In this document: positions 8,640 through 17,366 of the stretch, in pieces
Position numbering within the stretch: position 1 is the first letter of the stretch
Layout of the letters: every line of letters starts with the position of its first letter
Assembly: GCA_001769125.1 (NCBI GenBank)
Contig: MEOG01000035.1
Span: 1 to 47,444, forward strand
Origin: Bacteroidetes bacterium GWF2_35_48
Lineage (GTDB): Bacteria; Bacteroidota; Bacteroidia; Bacteroidales; GWF2-35-48
DNA: 47,444 bases
Reading direction: 5' to 3'
Translations under genes and position numbers: made by a program
Notes under the pieces: generated by a model
Seen by the model: the letters and a program-made list of their open reading frames with translations, nothing else
Databases searched by the model: none
Told to the model about the DNA's origin: nothing

Positions 8640-9707
8640 ATGAAATTTCCAGAGTTAAATATTATCAAATATCTTATTCTGATTCTCTGTTTCAGCCAGA
8701 TTTCTTATGCGCAAAAAACTATAAACCTTAAGCCTGATAAGATATTAATTTATAACAGAAATTTTTACTTATCTGATATTATTGATGCCCGAAAAGACAC
8801 CGGTAGTATTGGAATCAGCACAGATAAACAGGAAATTTTTATTGAGCAGGGAGTTAAATTGGCTTTTCTTAATTACTTCTTTACTGCGTTACCTAAAGAA
8901 CAAAAAAGACAGATACCAGTTGTTCTTAAAGTAAATAAAATTCTTGTTACAGAAGAAAACGAATACAGCGAAATTGCGACAGCGATAGCCGAAGTAGAGT
9001 TTATGGTAAAATCAGATGAAGAGTTAATCAGCATTTTTAAAACTGAATCAGAAGTTAGGGAAAGCGGTTCTGGAATAGCTGCTTCACATGAAAAAAGAAT
9101 CCGGTTTGTCTTATACGATTGCTTAAAAAAATTCAGTGAAAATGCTTGGAATCTTGGAGCAAAAATTAAAAATGTGAAAGAGATAAAAGAGGCAGGACCG
9201 TTTTCAGAAAAAAAACAGGACAGAGGGAAAATCATTTATGATAATGAAACTGCTAAATCGAAAGAAAAAATTGAAAAGAATCGAAAAAGACAAGATGACG
9301 ATATGATTCCGCTTAAACAAAAAAATATTTTTGCCGTAGGTTTTTTACTTGGAGGCATCTGTCTTGTTGGTTTTGAATATGAAATAAGAGTGCATAATTA
9401 CATCGGCTTAAATTTTGGCGCAGGTTATCCCGGTTTTACGGGAGGAATAAAAATTCATACAGGATCCGGCAGAGACAGTCATTTTTTCAACCTCAGTTTC
9501 AAAGATTTTTATTATGGATTGATGAATGCTGCAGGCATAGAATGGGGAGGCAGGTGGGTATTTCGTGATGGAAAAAAATTAGGACTTCTCTACCAGTTCG
9601 GATTGGTTTACCAGACAGGAATTAACAAAGATTTAGAAAAACTTTTATACAATGGAAAAGCGTATTCGAAAATCAGTCCGTTTTTTGGTGTTGGATTAAG
9701 CTGGTAA
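8640..9707 (+). CDS. Exported hypothetical protein with a C-terminal barrel-like region
   Basis: I do not recognise a named family. The 355-residue product has a signal peptide (hydrophobic residues 9-22, cleavage probably after YAQ). Residues 30-190 are mixed alpha/beta, residues 190-220 are highly charged (Lys/Glu-rich, likely a linker), and the last 125 residues are Gly/aromatic-rich alternating strands (GFLLGGICLVGFEYE, GLNFGAGYPGFTGG) ending in a hydrophobic GVGLSW. That pattern suggests an outer-membrane-associated strand region. It converges with the next gene with a 4-base gap and no terminator between them. Confidence 0.7.
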   Translation: MKFPELNIIKYLILILCFSQISYAQKTINLKPDKILIYNRNFYLSDIIDARKDTGSIGISTDKQEIFIEQGVKLAFLNYFFTALPKEQKRQIPVVLKVNKILVTEENEYSEIATAIAEVEFMVKSDEELISIFKTESEVRESGSGIAASHEKRIRFVLYDCLKKFSENAWNLGAKIKNVKEIKEAGPFSEKKQDRGKIIYDNETAKSKEKIEKNRKRQDDDMIPLKQKNIFAVGFLLGGICLVGFEYEIRVHNYIGLNFGAGYPGFTGGIKIHTGSGRDSHFFNLSFKDFYYGLMNAAGIEWGGRWVFRDGKKLGLLYQFGLVYQTGINKDLEKLLYNGKAYSKISPFFGVGLSW

Positions 9708-9711
9708 ATGG

Positions 9712-10143
9712 CTATTCATCATCCATCTGAATAAAAATCAAATCAGGATCTTCTTTGCTGGGGGTTTCTGTTTTTGCGGTTTCTCTTTTTTTCTTGATTT
9801 CTTTTAGCCATTTCTCATACGCTTTGAACTGAGTCGTATCCATAATAGTTTTTAACTCTTCATTGGCTGTTTGGTTTCGCTTATTTTTTGCATTTGTGGC
9901 AGCAGTAAGATTTTTATGGAATTTTTCCCTGTCAAGATCTTTTTGCTTTTCGCGTTTATAAATAACGTCCCACACATAAGTTCTTTGTTCAGGCGTAAGC
10001 TTGCAGACTTCTTTTAATTTATTTGCAATAGCATCTGATCTTTTATCAGGAGTCAATCTGTTAGGAATATCATTGCTTGCTATTAGGCTGATTGTATTGT
10101 ACAGATTAGCCAATATGAAAAGAGAAATAATTAAGGTTTTCAT
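9712..10143 (-). CDS. Small exported protein, Spy/CpxP-like in outline
   Basis: The 143-residue product has a signal peptide (MKTLIISLFILANL) followed by an entirely helical, highly charged body. The segment CKLTPEQRTYVWDV near residue 50 resembles the LTxxQ motif of Spy/CpxP periplasmic chaperones, and the family outline (short, helical, exported, Lys/Glu-rich) agrees; the match is suggestive only. It is the last gene of a minus-strand group, 18 bases after birA and the thioredoxin-like gene before that. Confidence 0.65.
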   Translation of the reverse strand: MKTLIISLFILANLYNTISLIASNDIPNRLTPDKRSDAIANKLKEVCKLTPEQRTYVWDVIYKREKQKDLDREKFHKNLTAATNAKNKRNQTANEELKTIMDTTQFKAYEKWLKEIKKKRETAKTETPSKEDPDLIFIQMDDE

Positions 10144-10161
10144 AATTTTTTTTTTACAAAT

Positions 10162-10908
10162 TTACAAAAAAGAAACATCATCTATATTACAGACGTATTT
10201 TTTTCCATCGGTTGCCTCTAATTGCAATCTTCCGTGTTCATCTACTCCTGTTATTTTTGCTTTTTCTTTTTCCCCCAAAATTTTATAATTTGCCATTTCC
10301 TGAAATCTGTATAAAGAGACAGAGTACATTTTATCAATTTCTTTATATTTTTCATTTTCAAGAAGCGAAAAATACTGAGAAATGCTCATGATTAAAACTT
10401 CAAGGCTGTTTTTCAAATCAAGATTAATACCGGTTAATTGTTTTAAAGAAACAGGATTCGGTGCTTTGCTCCGGAAATAAGTCTGATTGATATTTATTCC
10501 AATTCCAATTAAAGAAGATGCAATCGTATCGCCGGCAATTGAGTTTTCAATTAATATACCTGCAATTTTTTTCTTCCCTACATAAATATCATTCGGCCAT
10601 TTAATGGTAACATCATCTACATAATTTTTCACAAAAGCTGCAATCCCTAATGAGACACATTTTGAAATATAAAATGCCTGTTTAGCTTTCAAATATTCAG
10701 GGTAAATGATAAAACTGAAAGTCAGATTTTTTTCTTTTTCACTTTCCCAGTAATTATCTCCTCTGCCTTTTCCTGCTGTTTGTTTATCGGCTATTACGAG
10801 AGTTCCGTGAGCAAGTTTTTTTTCGTTCTGTAATTTTTTCAGATATGCATTGGTGGAATTCACTTTTTCAAGTTTAATGATTTTTGAGCCAATGGTTTCG
10901 TTTTTCAT
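10162..10908 (-). CDS. birA: Biotin--[acetyl-CoA-carboxylase] ligase
   Basis: The enzyme activates biotin as biotinyl-AMP and attaches it to the biotin carboxyl carrier protein in the cytoplasm. The 248-residue protein contains the catalytic GKGRG loop (residues 46-50), KWPNDIYV (103-110) and KKIAGILIEN (113-122), all hallmarks of the ligase. It has no N-terminal winged-helix DNA-binding domain, so it is a monofunctional (class I) ligase and not a biotin-operon repressor. It lies 25 bases downstream of the thioredoxin-like gene and is probably co-transcribed with it. Confidence 0.92.
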   Translation of the reverse strand: MKNETIGSKIIKLEKVNSTNAYLKKLQNEKKLAHGTLVIADKQTAGKGRGDNYWESEKEKNLTFSFIIYPEYLKAKQAFYISKCVSLGIAAFVKNYVDDVTIKWPNDIYVGKKKIAGILIENSIAGDTIASSLIGIGININQTYFRSKAPNPVSLKQLTGINLDLKNSLEVLIMSISQYFSLLENEKYKEIDKMYSVSLYRFQEMANYKILGEKEKAKITGVDEHGRLQLEATDGKKYVCNIDDVSFL

Positions 10909-10933
10909 ATTATCAAGTTAGAGAAATATATTA

Positions 10934-11968
10934 TTATTGCACCTTCCCTTTAAACGTCTTTAAAAATTCATCGTATTTAGTACTTTTAAATTTATCGTCT
11001 GCCAAAAAGTGTAAAACAGGCTCTATTCTTTCTGGAGGGAAGTAGCCCTGAATTTTTTCAAGCATTTGAAATTGTTCGCTCATTATCATCAGCGAGGGAT
11101 AAAACAATTGTTTGTTGAGCATCGTAATGACAATCTGATGCGGGTAATTCGGCGCTAATTTTTCATTGATAAAAACCTGATCGAAAACTTTAATTGTATC
11201 TGTGTCTTCTGCTGTTAATTTAACCGGGTAATATTTTTCATTTATATATTTTACAATTTCAGGATTATTGTATGTTGTTTTGTGCATAATTTTCGATGCA
11301 TTGTTCCATTTTGAAACAATATTAATTAGAATTTTCTTCGGATTTTTTTTAGAAAGTTCAACAGCATCGGGGAATTTCAGCCAAACTATTGTATCAGCTC
11401 TTATGACAGAATCTTTAACTCTGAAGGTTTTTTCAAAATATTTTTTAAAATCATCGTATGGCGCATTTCTGTTCACTCTCTCTGCAAAATAAACAAGCAA
11501 GGGCTCTATATCGTTTGGTGCCATGTAACCGGGCACAGGAGAAGGATTCCCTGTCTCATCAATATAAACAATTGTCGGGTAAGAAAGCTTTCCTTTCATG
11601 AGTTCAATAGCAAGACTGTGTGTTGCTTTTTTGCCTGTTCCTTCATTTTTATAATATTTTCCTTTGTACAAAATCGAATCTTTTCCTTCTGCATCAAAGC
11701 GCACAGGATAAAAGAATGTGTTGATATAATCTGCAATTCCCTGATGAGAAAATGTATTTTTCATCATAACTTTACACCAACCGCACCAGTCGGTGTAAAA
11801 ATCAACAAGAATGGGTTTTGGAAATTTTTTACTCAGGCTGTCTGCTTCTGTAATGGAAATCCATTTTACCAGACCATGCGATTCAACATCTGACTGCACC
11901 TCTTTGGTTTGTGCAAATCCTGAATAAGAAAAAGCAAATAGGAATAAGAATAATGCTATTGTTTTCAT
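10934..11968 (-). CDS. Exported protein with two thioredoxin-like domains
   Basis: The 344-residue product has a signal peptide (cleavage probably near FAQ, residue 20). Domain 1 (about 35-165) has a thioredoxin active site, DFYTDWCGWCKVM, with Cys62 and Cys65. Domain 2 (about 195-335) repeats the same layout (SKWNNASKIM, then YINEKYYPVKL matching YINTFFYPVRF of domain 1), but WCGWC has become WNNAS, so it cannot do dithiol chemistry. The role is probably periplasmic thiol handling by domain 1, with domain 2 structural or for client binding. It is the first gene of the minus-strand group that includes birA. Confidence 0.82.
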   Translation of the reverse strand: MKTIALFLFLFAFSYSGFAQTKEVQSDVESHGLVKWISITEADSLSKKFPKPILVDFYTDWCGWCKVMMKNTFSHQGIADYINTFFYPVRFDAEGKDSILYKGKYYKNEGTGKKATHSLAIELMKGKLSYPTIVYIDETGNPSPVPGYMAPNDIEPLLVYFAERVNRNAPYDDFKKYFEKTFRVKDSVIRADTIVWLKFPDAVELSKKNPKKILINIVSKWNNASKIMHKTTYNNPEIVKYINEKYYPVKLTAEDTDTIKVFDQVFINEKLAPNYPHQIVITMLNKQLFYPSLMIMSEQFQMLEKIQGYFPPERIEPVLHFLADDKFKSTKYDEFLKTFKGKVQ

Positions 11969-12077
11969 TTCTATATTTTTTTACAAAGTAACAATAAAAT
12001 ATGCTATTATAAAAGTTATATGAGATTCTCAATTACCGCTTACCATTTACCATTTTACCCCTCGCTCTCTACTGTAC

Positions 12078-12097
12078 AATCGTTCCATGGAACGATT
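12078..12097. repeat. 20-bp perfect palindrome, copy 1
   Basis: AATCGTTCCATGGAACGATT is its own reverse complement. Flanking CTGTA (12072-12076) and TACAG (12101-12105) extend the dyad. It lies 20 bases beyond the 3' end of the TPR gene. Other copies are at 14534-14590 (split) and 16113-16132. Confidence 0.9.
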
Positions 12098-12117
12098 CTT
12101 TACAGAATACCACCCAC

Positions 12118-14118
12118 CTACGGATTGCAATATCTCTTAATTATATTATAAGAATCTTTCATCCCTAATTCTCCCGCTTTACTTAAATCAATGCACCCGG
12201 ATTTATTATCTTTCAAATAAAGATATGTCAGACCGCGATTAAAATAGGCCTCTGCCAAATCATTTTTAAGATCAATTGCTTTTGTATAATCTGAAATAGC
12301 TCCTTCATAATCTTTGATTATACATTTTACATTGCCCCTGTTATACCATGCATAAGGAAAATCTGGAACAGACTGAATAACGCGGTCAAAATCTTTTAGT
12401 ACATTATCGTAATCGCTTAGGTTATGATCATTTTTATTTTTATCGCTTTGAAGATTTTTTTTCGCATCCTGCCATACAAAGGCATCTTCATCAACAGACT
12501 TCTGATATTCGAGCATTTTAAAACGGGTAACAGCGCGGTTAAAATATGCGAGCGCAAAATCAGGCTTTAGTTCAATCGCTTTCGAATAATCCATGATAGA
12601 ACTGTAGTAGTCGCCTTTCATGTTTTTTAAAATTCCGAATTCAAAAAATAAAAAACAATTACTTGTTGTATTTTCACTTACTGAATTTAAAATAGTAATG
12701 GCTGGCGATGATTGTACAAAAGCACTATCCTCAATATTGCATAAAATTAAATTCACAGGAGCTTTGGCTTTTTGATTAAGATCTTCTACATGAAAAGAGT
12801 AATATGTTTTTTTTTCTGTATTTAAAGAATCCTGACATTTAAAAGTAATAATGAAATTTTCCGCAGCTTCAATGCTTACATTTTTATCTTGTATTCTACC
12901 GTTTAAAATTATTCCATTAGAAATGCCAAAATCATTATCGAATTCAATCATATTATTCAGAATATGAGTAGTATCCATAAAATTCCGAAGCGATGAATCC
13001 CTTTTGCTTTTTTCGTAAGCAGTCATTTTTTCGTATGCAATTCTTAAATCCTGATTAGCTGAATGAACCTGATTTAATTTCATTTTAGCTTCTGCTCGCG
13101 CCATATAGGCAACAGCAAAATCGGGAAAAACCTGAAGCGCTTTGGTAAAATCATCCACTGCGCCTTTAAAATCGCCGATATCCATTCTCACAGACCCTCT
13201 GTTATAATGCGCAAGTACATTATCTGGCTTCAGTTCAGAAACTTTTTCATAATCGGCAATTGCATTGTTATACGCACCGATGTAAGACTGAAGAATTCCT
13301 CTGTTATAATATGTAAGCGCATTTTTTGGATCAAGTTCTAATACTTTATTATAATCGGCTAAAGTCCCCGAATAATCTAACAATTTATATTTAGCAAGCG
13401 CCCTGCAATAAAAAGCAAGTGGATCAAGTTCATCAATTTTAACAGCCTTGGAAAAATCTGAAACTGCTTCGTGATAATCTCCGGTTTCGTATTTGAAAAT
13501 CCCTCTTCGTACATAAGCTTCCGAATATAATGGATTGTATTTTATTGCGCTGTTCATATCACTAATTGCGCCGACAGAGTCTTTGAGTAATGATTTTATA
13601 ATCCCTCTGTTAAGGTACGCACCAGAAAATTTTTTACGAAGTTTTATTGCTTGATTGTAATCATCGAGTGCTTTTTCATATTTTTTTTGCATAGACATTA
13701 CAATTCCTCTGCTGAAAAAAGTTCCTGAATTTGCAGAATCCAGCTCAATAGATTTGTTGAAATCTGCTGTAGCACTTTGGTGATCCCCCAGCTGTTCACG
13801 GGCAATTCCCCTGTAATGAAATGCATCAGAAATAAAAGGATTGTAGTGTATCACTGTATTGTAATCCTGCTCTGCTCCTTTAAAATCGCCAAGATTGTAT
13901 TTTGCAATACCCCTTAAAAAGTACGATTCGTAGTTGTCAGGTTTTACGGATATTACAGAATTAAATGTTTTTATTGCATCCGTAAATTCATTTCTCTGCA
14001 ATTGCATTCTGCCCGTAAATAGATAGCGTTCTGTATTCAATTGTGCAGTTAAAGAAAAAGAAAGTATTATAAAAATGATTGTGTGATAATATTTATTTGA
14101 AAAAGCTGAGTTTATCAT
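12118..14118 (-). CDS. Tetratricopeptide repeat protein
   Basis: The 666-residue product has a hydrophobic N-terminus (about residues 12-25, signal peptide or anchor) and about 13 TPR units of 34 residues with the usual YxxxG...A..DY/DF pattern. About ten run from residue 30 to 370. A non-TPR insert of roughly 100 residues follows (about 380-480, beta-rich). A second block of TPRs reaches the C-terminus and is itself broken by a charged segment. It is a scaffold-type protein, probably in the envelope; the partner is unknown. Its start overlaps the stop of the upstream small gene by 4 bases, so the two are translationally coupled. Confidence 0.85.
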   Translation of the reverse strand: MINSAFSNKYYHTIIFIILSFSLTAQLNTERYLFTGRMQLQRNEFTDAIKTFNSVISVKPDNYESYFLRGIAKYNLGDFKGAEQDYNTVIHYNPFISDAFHYRGIAREQLGDHQSATADFNKSIELDSANSGTFFSRGIVMSMQKKYEKALDDYNQAIKLRKKFSGAYLNRGIIKSLLKDSVGAISDMNSAIKYNPLYSEAYVRRGIFKYETGDYHEAVSDFSKAVKIDELDPLAFYCRALAKYKLLDYSGTLADYNKVLELDPKNALTYYNRGILQSYIGAYNNAIADYEKVSELKPDNVLAHYNRGSVRMDIGDFKGAVDDFTKALQVFPDFAVAYMARAEAKMKLNQVHSANQDLRIAYEKMTAYEKSKRDSSLRNFMDTTHILNNMIEFDNDFGISNGIILNGRIQDKNVSIEAAENFIITFKCQDSLNTEKKTYYSFHVEDLNQKAKAPVNLILCNIEDSAFVQSSPAITILNSVSENTTSNCFLFFEFGILKNMKGDYYSSIMDYSKAIELKPDFALAYFNRAVTRFKMLEYQKSVDEDAFVWQDAKKNLQSDKNKNDHNLSDYDNVLKDFDRVIQSVPDFPYAWYNRGNVKCIIKDYEGAISDYTKAIDLKNDLAEAYFNRGLTYLYLKDNKSGCIDLSKAGELGMKDSYNIIKRYCNP

Positions 14119-14474
14119 TTTTGTTCTTTATATTTTTCAATTAAAAATGATTCAAGAATGCCTCTCCCTACCTTAAACAATTCATCGTCAAATCGAATGC
14201 CTCGTGAATACGTTGTTCTTCCTCCTGATTTATTTTCTATTTCATTTATTGTATTTTTCAGCCAGATAAAATCTTTCAGTTTTTCTTCTACTAGTGCACA
14301 AATTTTATGTATATATTCAAAATCATGCTCTGTAAGATAGCCTGTGTTGGCTTGTTCAAAATCAGATGGATTTACACCCAATTCAAGCTCAGATTCATAC
14401 TGTGCAACTCGAATTATCTTTTTTAAATATAATTCGTTGCCTTTTATTTCATCAAGGTTATTTATATTTTTCAC
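14115..14474 (-). CDS. Small hypothetical protein coupled to the TPR gene
   Basis: I do not recognise the family. The 119-residue product is predicted helical, without a signal peptide or membrane segment. It contains charged amphipathic stretches (YIHKICALVEEKLKDF, LKNTINEIENK) and ends in ESFLIEKYKEQK. Its stop overlaps the start of the 666-residue TPR protein (ATGA), so it is the first gene of a two-gene operon and a likely functional partner of that protein. Confidence 0.65.
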   Translation of the reverse strand: MKNINNLDEIKGNELYLKKIIRVAQYESELELGVNPSDFEQANTGYLTEHDFEYIHKICALVEEKLKDFIWLKNTINEIENKSGGRTTYSRGIRFDDELFKVGRGILESFLIEKYKEQK

Positions 14475-14533
14475 AACTTTTGTATGAGTAATATTTATTT
14501 TAATTTTTTTTTATTATTTATCATTGCACAATT

Positions 14534-14590
14534 ACTGTACGATCGTTCCACCTGTGCTGAGCCTGCCGAAGTATGGAACGATTCTACAGT
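14534..14590. repeat. Palindrome copy 2, interrupted at its centre
   Basis: ACTGTACGATCGTTCCA (14534-14550) and TGGAACGATTCTACAGT (14574-14590) are the two halves of the palindrome seen intact at 12078 and 16113. The 23 bases between them (14551-14573) include CTGAGCCTGCCGAAG, a member of the dispersed TTGAGC-GYCGAA repeat, placed exactly at the dyad centre. Confidence 0.85.
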
Positions 14591-14689
14591 ACTTATCCTT
14601 GCCAAAATATTTCAAACAAACGATTTTTCTTAAATATTATTTTTAATGATATCATATTTTCTATTTTTACAAATCTAAAATTTCATGTC

Positions 14690-16066
14690 ATGAAAACCAT
14701 CTTTTTTTCTATTATTTTTATTTTACCTCTGATGAGTGTTTTTTCACAGGATGTTGATTCCGTGCAAATAAAGAAATTCTTTGATGATGCGCTGAACAGC
14801 AAGATTTCTTACAATAACCTTTCAAAGCTGTGTAAAGAGACTGCCGGAAGAATTTGTGGTACTCAAAAGTCGCTTGATGCTGTTTATTTTACAAAAAAAA
14901 TGATGGAAGAGTTGAAATTTGATACAGTGTATTTACAGGAGCTTATGGTGCCACATTGGATACGTGGGGAGAAAGAAACCTCCGGTTGCACTTTAATGAA
15001 AACAGGCGCTAAATATATTTTTAATGTGTCTGCGCTTGGAATGTCAATTGGAACAGGCAAAAAGGGTATTACTGCTGAAATTATTGAAGTAAAAAGTTTT
15101 GATGATCTTAAAGCTTTGGGCGAAAAAGAGGTTTCCGGAAAAATTGTTTTTTTTAATAAAGAAGCAGAGCAGTCGTATGTTTTAACATTCAGAGCTTATG
15201 GCGAAATAGCAGGATTTCGTTCACGCGGCGCTATAGAAGCAGCTAAATATGGAGCAGTTGGGGTAGTGGTACGATCTGCTACACTTGCGCATGATGAATA
15301 TCCCCACACGGGAGTTATGCGATATGATGAGAATATAAAAAAAATTCCGGCTGTTGCTATTGCAACAAATCATGCGGATACATTGAGTATGCTTTTAAAG
15401 AAAGATAAAAAATTAATTTTTCATTTCAAAACAAACTGCGAAACAAAAGAGGATGTGAAATCTTATAATGTTATAGGAGAATTTTGCGGAAGTGCATATC
15501 CAGATGAGTTCATAACAGTAGGAGGGCATATTGATGCCTGGGATAATGGGGGAGAAGGAGCGCACGATGATGGCTGCGGATGTATGCAGGCTATGGAGGT
15601 AATAAGAATATTCAAAGCTTGTGGATTTAAGCCGAAAAGAACCATTCGCGCTGTAATGTTTATGGATGAAGAAATTGCGCAACGAGGAGGGAGAAAATAC
15701 GCAGAAGAAGCTGTTCGTAAAAATGAAAAACATATAGCAGCCATCGAAAGTGATGCGGGATGTATGTCGCCAAGAGGTTTTTCCATGGATGCAGGCATAG
15801 ATACTGTCAATAAATTCATCCAATTTAAAAAATATTTTGAACCTTACGGGATGTACGAATTCAGAAAGGGATACGGTGGAGTTGATATTTCATTTCTTAA
15901 AAAAAATGGAACACCGCTAATAGGCTTAATGACCGATAATCAAAGATATTTTGATTTTCATCACTGCGCTTTCGATACGTTTGATAAAATCAACAGAAGA
16001 GAAATGCAAATGGGAAGTGCCGCCATAGCTGGATTGGTTTATTTGATTGATAAATACGGACTATAA
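14690..16066 (+). CDS. M28-family zinc metallopeptidase, exported
   Basis: The 458-residue product is a co-catalytic zinc aminopeptidase or carboxypeptidase of family M28. The frame is open from 14573, but that ATG lies inside a palindromic repeat. The ATG at 14690 gives a clean signal peptide ending in VFSQ (residue 20). Zinc ligands can be assigned: His280 and Asp282 (GGHIDAWDNG), Asp293/294 (AHDDG), Glu327/328 (MDEE, one catalytic), Asp355 (ESDAG) and His424/425 (DFHHCAF). Residues about 125-235 form the PA-domain insertion common in this group. It probably degrades peptides outside the cytoplasm, and it stands as a single gene between two palindrome copies. Confidence 0.88.
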   Translation: MKTIFFSIIFILPLMSVFSQDVDSVQIKKFFDDALNSKISYNNLSKLCKETAGRICGTQKSLDAVYFTKKMMEELKFDTVYLQELMVPHWIRGEKETSGCTLMKTGAKYIFNVSALGMSIGTGKKGITAEIIEVKSFDDLKALGEKEVSGKIVFFNKEAEQSYVLTFRAYGEIAGFRSRGAIEAAKYGAVGVVVRSATLAHDEYPHTGVMRYDENIKKIPAVAIATNHADTLSMLLKKDKKLIFHFKTNCETKEDVKSYNVIGEFCGSAYPDEFITVGGHIDAWDNGGEGAHDDGCGCMQAMEVIRIFKACGFKPKRTIRAVMFMDEEIAQRGGRKYAEEAVRKNEKHIAAIESDAGCMSPRGFSMDAGIDTVNKFIQFKKYFEPYGMYEFRKGYGGVDISFLKKNGTPLIGLMTDNQRYFDFHHCAFDTFDKINRREMQMGSAAIAGLVYLIDKYGL

Positions 16067-16085
16067 ACAGACAGACCTCCTACGT

Positions 16086-16111
16086 TACAGTACAGTACGT
16101 ACTGTACTGTA
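16086..16111. repeat. 26-bp perfect palindrome next to palindrome copy 3
   Basis: A perfect dyad centred between 16098 and 16099 and built from TACAGTAC/GTACTGTA steps. It ends two bases before the 20-bp palindrome at 16113, giving a near-continuous 47-bp block of dyad symmetry just 3' of the M28 gene. Confidence 0.85.
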
Positions 16112-16112
16112 C

Positions 16113-16132
16113 AATCGTTCCATGGAACGATT
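16113..16132. repeat. 20-bp perfect palindrome, copy 3
   Basis: AATCGTTCCATGGAACGATT, identical to 12078-12097, including the following CTT. It is 47 bases after the M28 stop. Confidence 0.9.
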
Positions 16133-16148
16133 CTTTATTGATTACGAT

Positions 16149-16376
16149 TTAGAAATAAATACTAAAAGCCTTCGTATCATTCTGCCAAAGGCAATTTACC
16201 ATAGCCAGCGCATTCTTTTCAAAAAACGATAAAGGCGTACTTGTGTCTGCTGCCAATCTTTTCAAACGATCCAAAATGTCTTCGTATTCAGGATAACTGT
16301 TCTGCATCCATTCTAAACGTGGAAGATCTACCTGCATATTGTAGCGCACCAAAACATGATAATTATTCTCATTCAT
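16149..16376 (-). CDS. Small hypothetical protein
   Basis: A 75-residue open frame starting MNENNYHVLVRYNMQ. It has no signal peptide or membrane segment. Composition is ordinary for a folded helical protein (SYPEYEDILDRLKRLAAD, FFEKNALAMVNCLW). I do not recognise a family. The 3' end is close to the palindrome block. It could be a real small gene or a chance frame; composition favours a gene slightly. Confidence 0.5.
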   Translation of the reverse strand: MNENNYHVLVRYNMQVDLPRLEWMQNSYPEYEDILDRLKRLAADTSTPLSFFEKNALAMVNCLWQNDTKAFSIYF

Positions 16377-16495
16377 AACATTTCAATTTTAAATTTATAT
16401 CCCTAATACGTAACTATTTTTAATTTATAACATATCCTGAAAAAAAATATTTAAATAGTATGAATACTCGTATATTTTCCTGAGTTGCTTTAATT

Positions 16496-16581
16496 GGATT
16501 AAGAATCAGGATTAGGATTTAGGATTAAATGGTTCGACATCAAATTCCTTAATCCTACTTCTACTTCTTAATCCTAAATCC
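16496..16581. repeat. Imperfect inverted repeat rich in GGATTA
   Basis: Left arm 16496-16528 and right arm 16549-16581 are imperfect reverse complements built from GGATTAAG/GGATTTAG units. This is non-coding, in the 387-base gap before the sigma factor gene. Confidence 0.6.
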
Positions 16582-16594
16582 ACTATTTCTCCCT

Positions 16595-16619
16595 GCCTGC
16601 TTTACGCAGTCTGGCAGGC
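16595..16619. repeat. Small hairpin, CTGGCAGG repeat
   Basis: GCCTGC (16595-16600) pairs with GCAGGC (16614-16619). The segment GCAGTCTGGCAGG resembles the reverse complement of 17489-17500 (CCTGCCAGACGC), so it is another dispersed element. The rest of 16377-16763 shows nothing I can assign. Confidence 0.5.
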
Positions 16620-16763
16620 TACTCCTACTCCATTATCAATTAACATATCTTTACCGAACCATACAATAAATTTAGGTATTCATCCAGACAATCATTTAAA
16701 TAAAATGGTAATGCAAACTCATTGCATACCTCGCTTGTAATCTTGTAAAAAAAAGATACGATT

Positions 16764-17366
16764 ATGAGCTATCAGAAAAATGATTTATTTAAACTTGTAT
16801 TGCGTGCGCAATCTAATGACAGAACCGCTGTATCAAATGTTATGGAAGCCAGCAGGGAAATTGTAAACCCGGTTATTAATATGTACTTTAAAAATTACGA
16901 CGATCAAAAAGATGTAACGCAGGATTTTCTTGTACACAAATTATTATCGGGTATTAATAAATTTGAACCCTCACGTGGAAATTTTGAATCGTGGATAAAA
17001 AAAATGGCTTCTTGTTATTGTATAGATGTATTACGTAAAAGAAAAACTGAGAAAAATTTCTGGTCAGCTGAATCTTTAAACACTGAATGGGAGTCCCGGC
17101 TTAGATATATTCCTTCTGAAGAAACAAACGAAGAATTTTATGCAAATAAAAGTAAAATGCTGAATTCTGCGATGGCAATGCTTAACCAACGAAAAAGAAA
17201 TATTCTGGTATTATTTTATCAGGAAAATTTAAGCTATAAGGAAATTGCTGGTAAACTAGGAAGCACAACAGGTTCTATTGGTGTAGAAATGCAACGGGCA
17301 AAAGAAGAATTAAAGAAAAATCTTCAAAATATAGGATATGAAAAAGCTTCTTGTTTTGAAATTTGA
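16764..17366 (+). CDS. RNA polymerase sigma factor, sigma-70 family (ECF-like)
   Basis: The 200-residue protein has a sigma region 2 (about 35-97: DVTQDFLVHKLLSGI then FESWIKKMASCYCIDVLRKRK, the core-binding and -10 recognition part) and a region 4 helix-turn-helix (about 140-190: LNQRKRNILVLFYQENLSYKEIAGKLG). No anti-sigma factor gene is adjacent, so its signal is unknown. It is monocistronic, with 387 bases before and 540 after without a recognised gene apart from one tiny frame. Confidence 0.88.
   Translation: MSYQKNDLFKLVLRAQSNDRTAVSNVMEASREIVNPVINMYFKNYDDQKDVTQDFLVHKLLSGINKFEPSRGNFESWIKKMASCYCIDVLRKRKTEKNFWSAESLNTEWESRLRYIPSEETNEEFYANKSKMLNSAMAMLNQRKRNILVLFYQENLSYKEIAGKLGSTTGSIGVEMQRAKEELKKNLQNIGYEKASCFEI

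Noticed and set aside
14573-14689. Upstream start for the M28 peptidase
   Set aside because: The ATG is the centre of a palindromic repeat (CCATGGAACG); the same MERF reading appears by chance at the copy near 16123. The start at 14690 gives a clear signal peptide.
16047-16232. Plus-strand 61-residue frame after the M28 gene
   Set aside because: It reads through two palindromic repeats and overlaps a better minus-strand frame.
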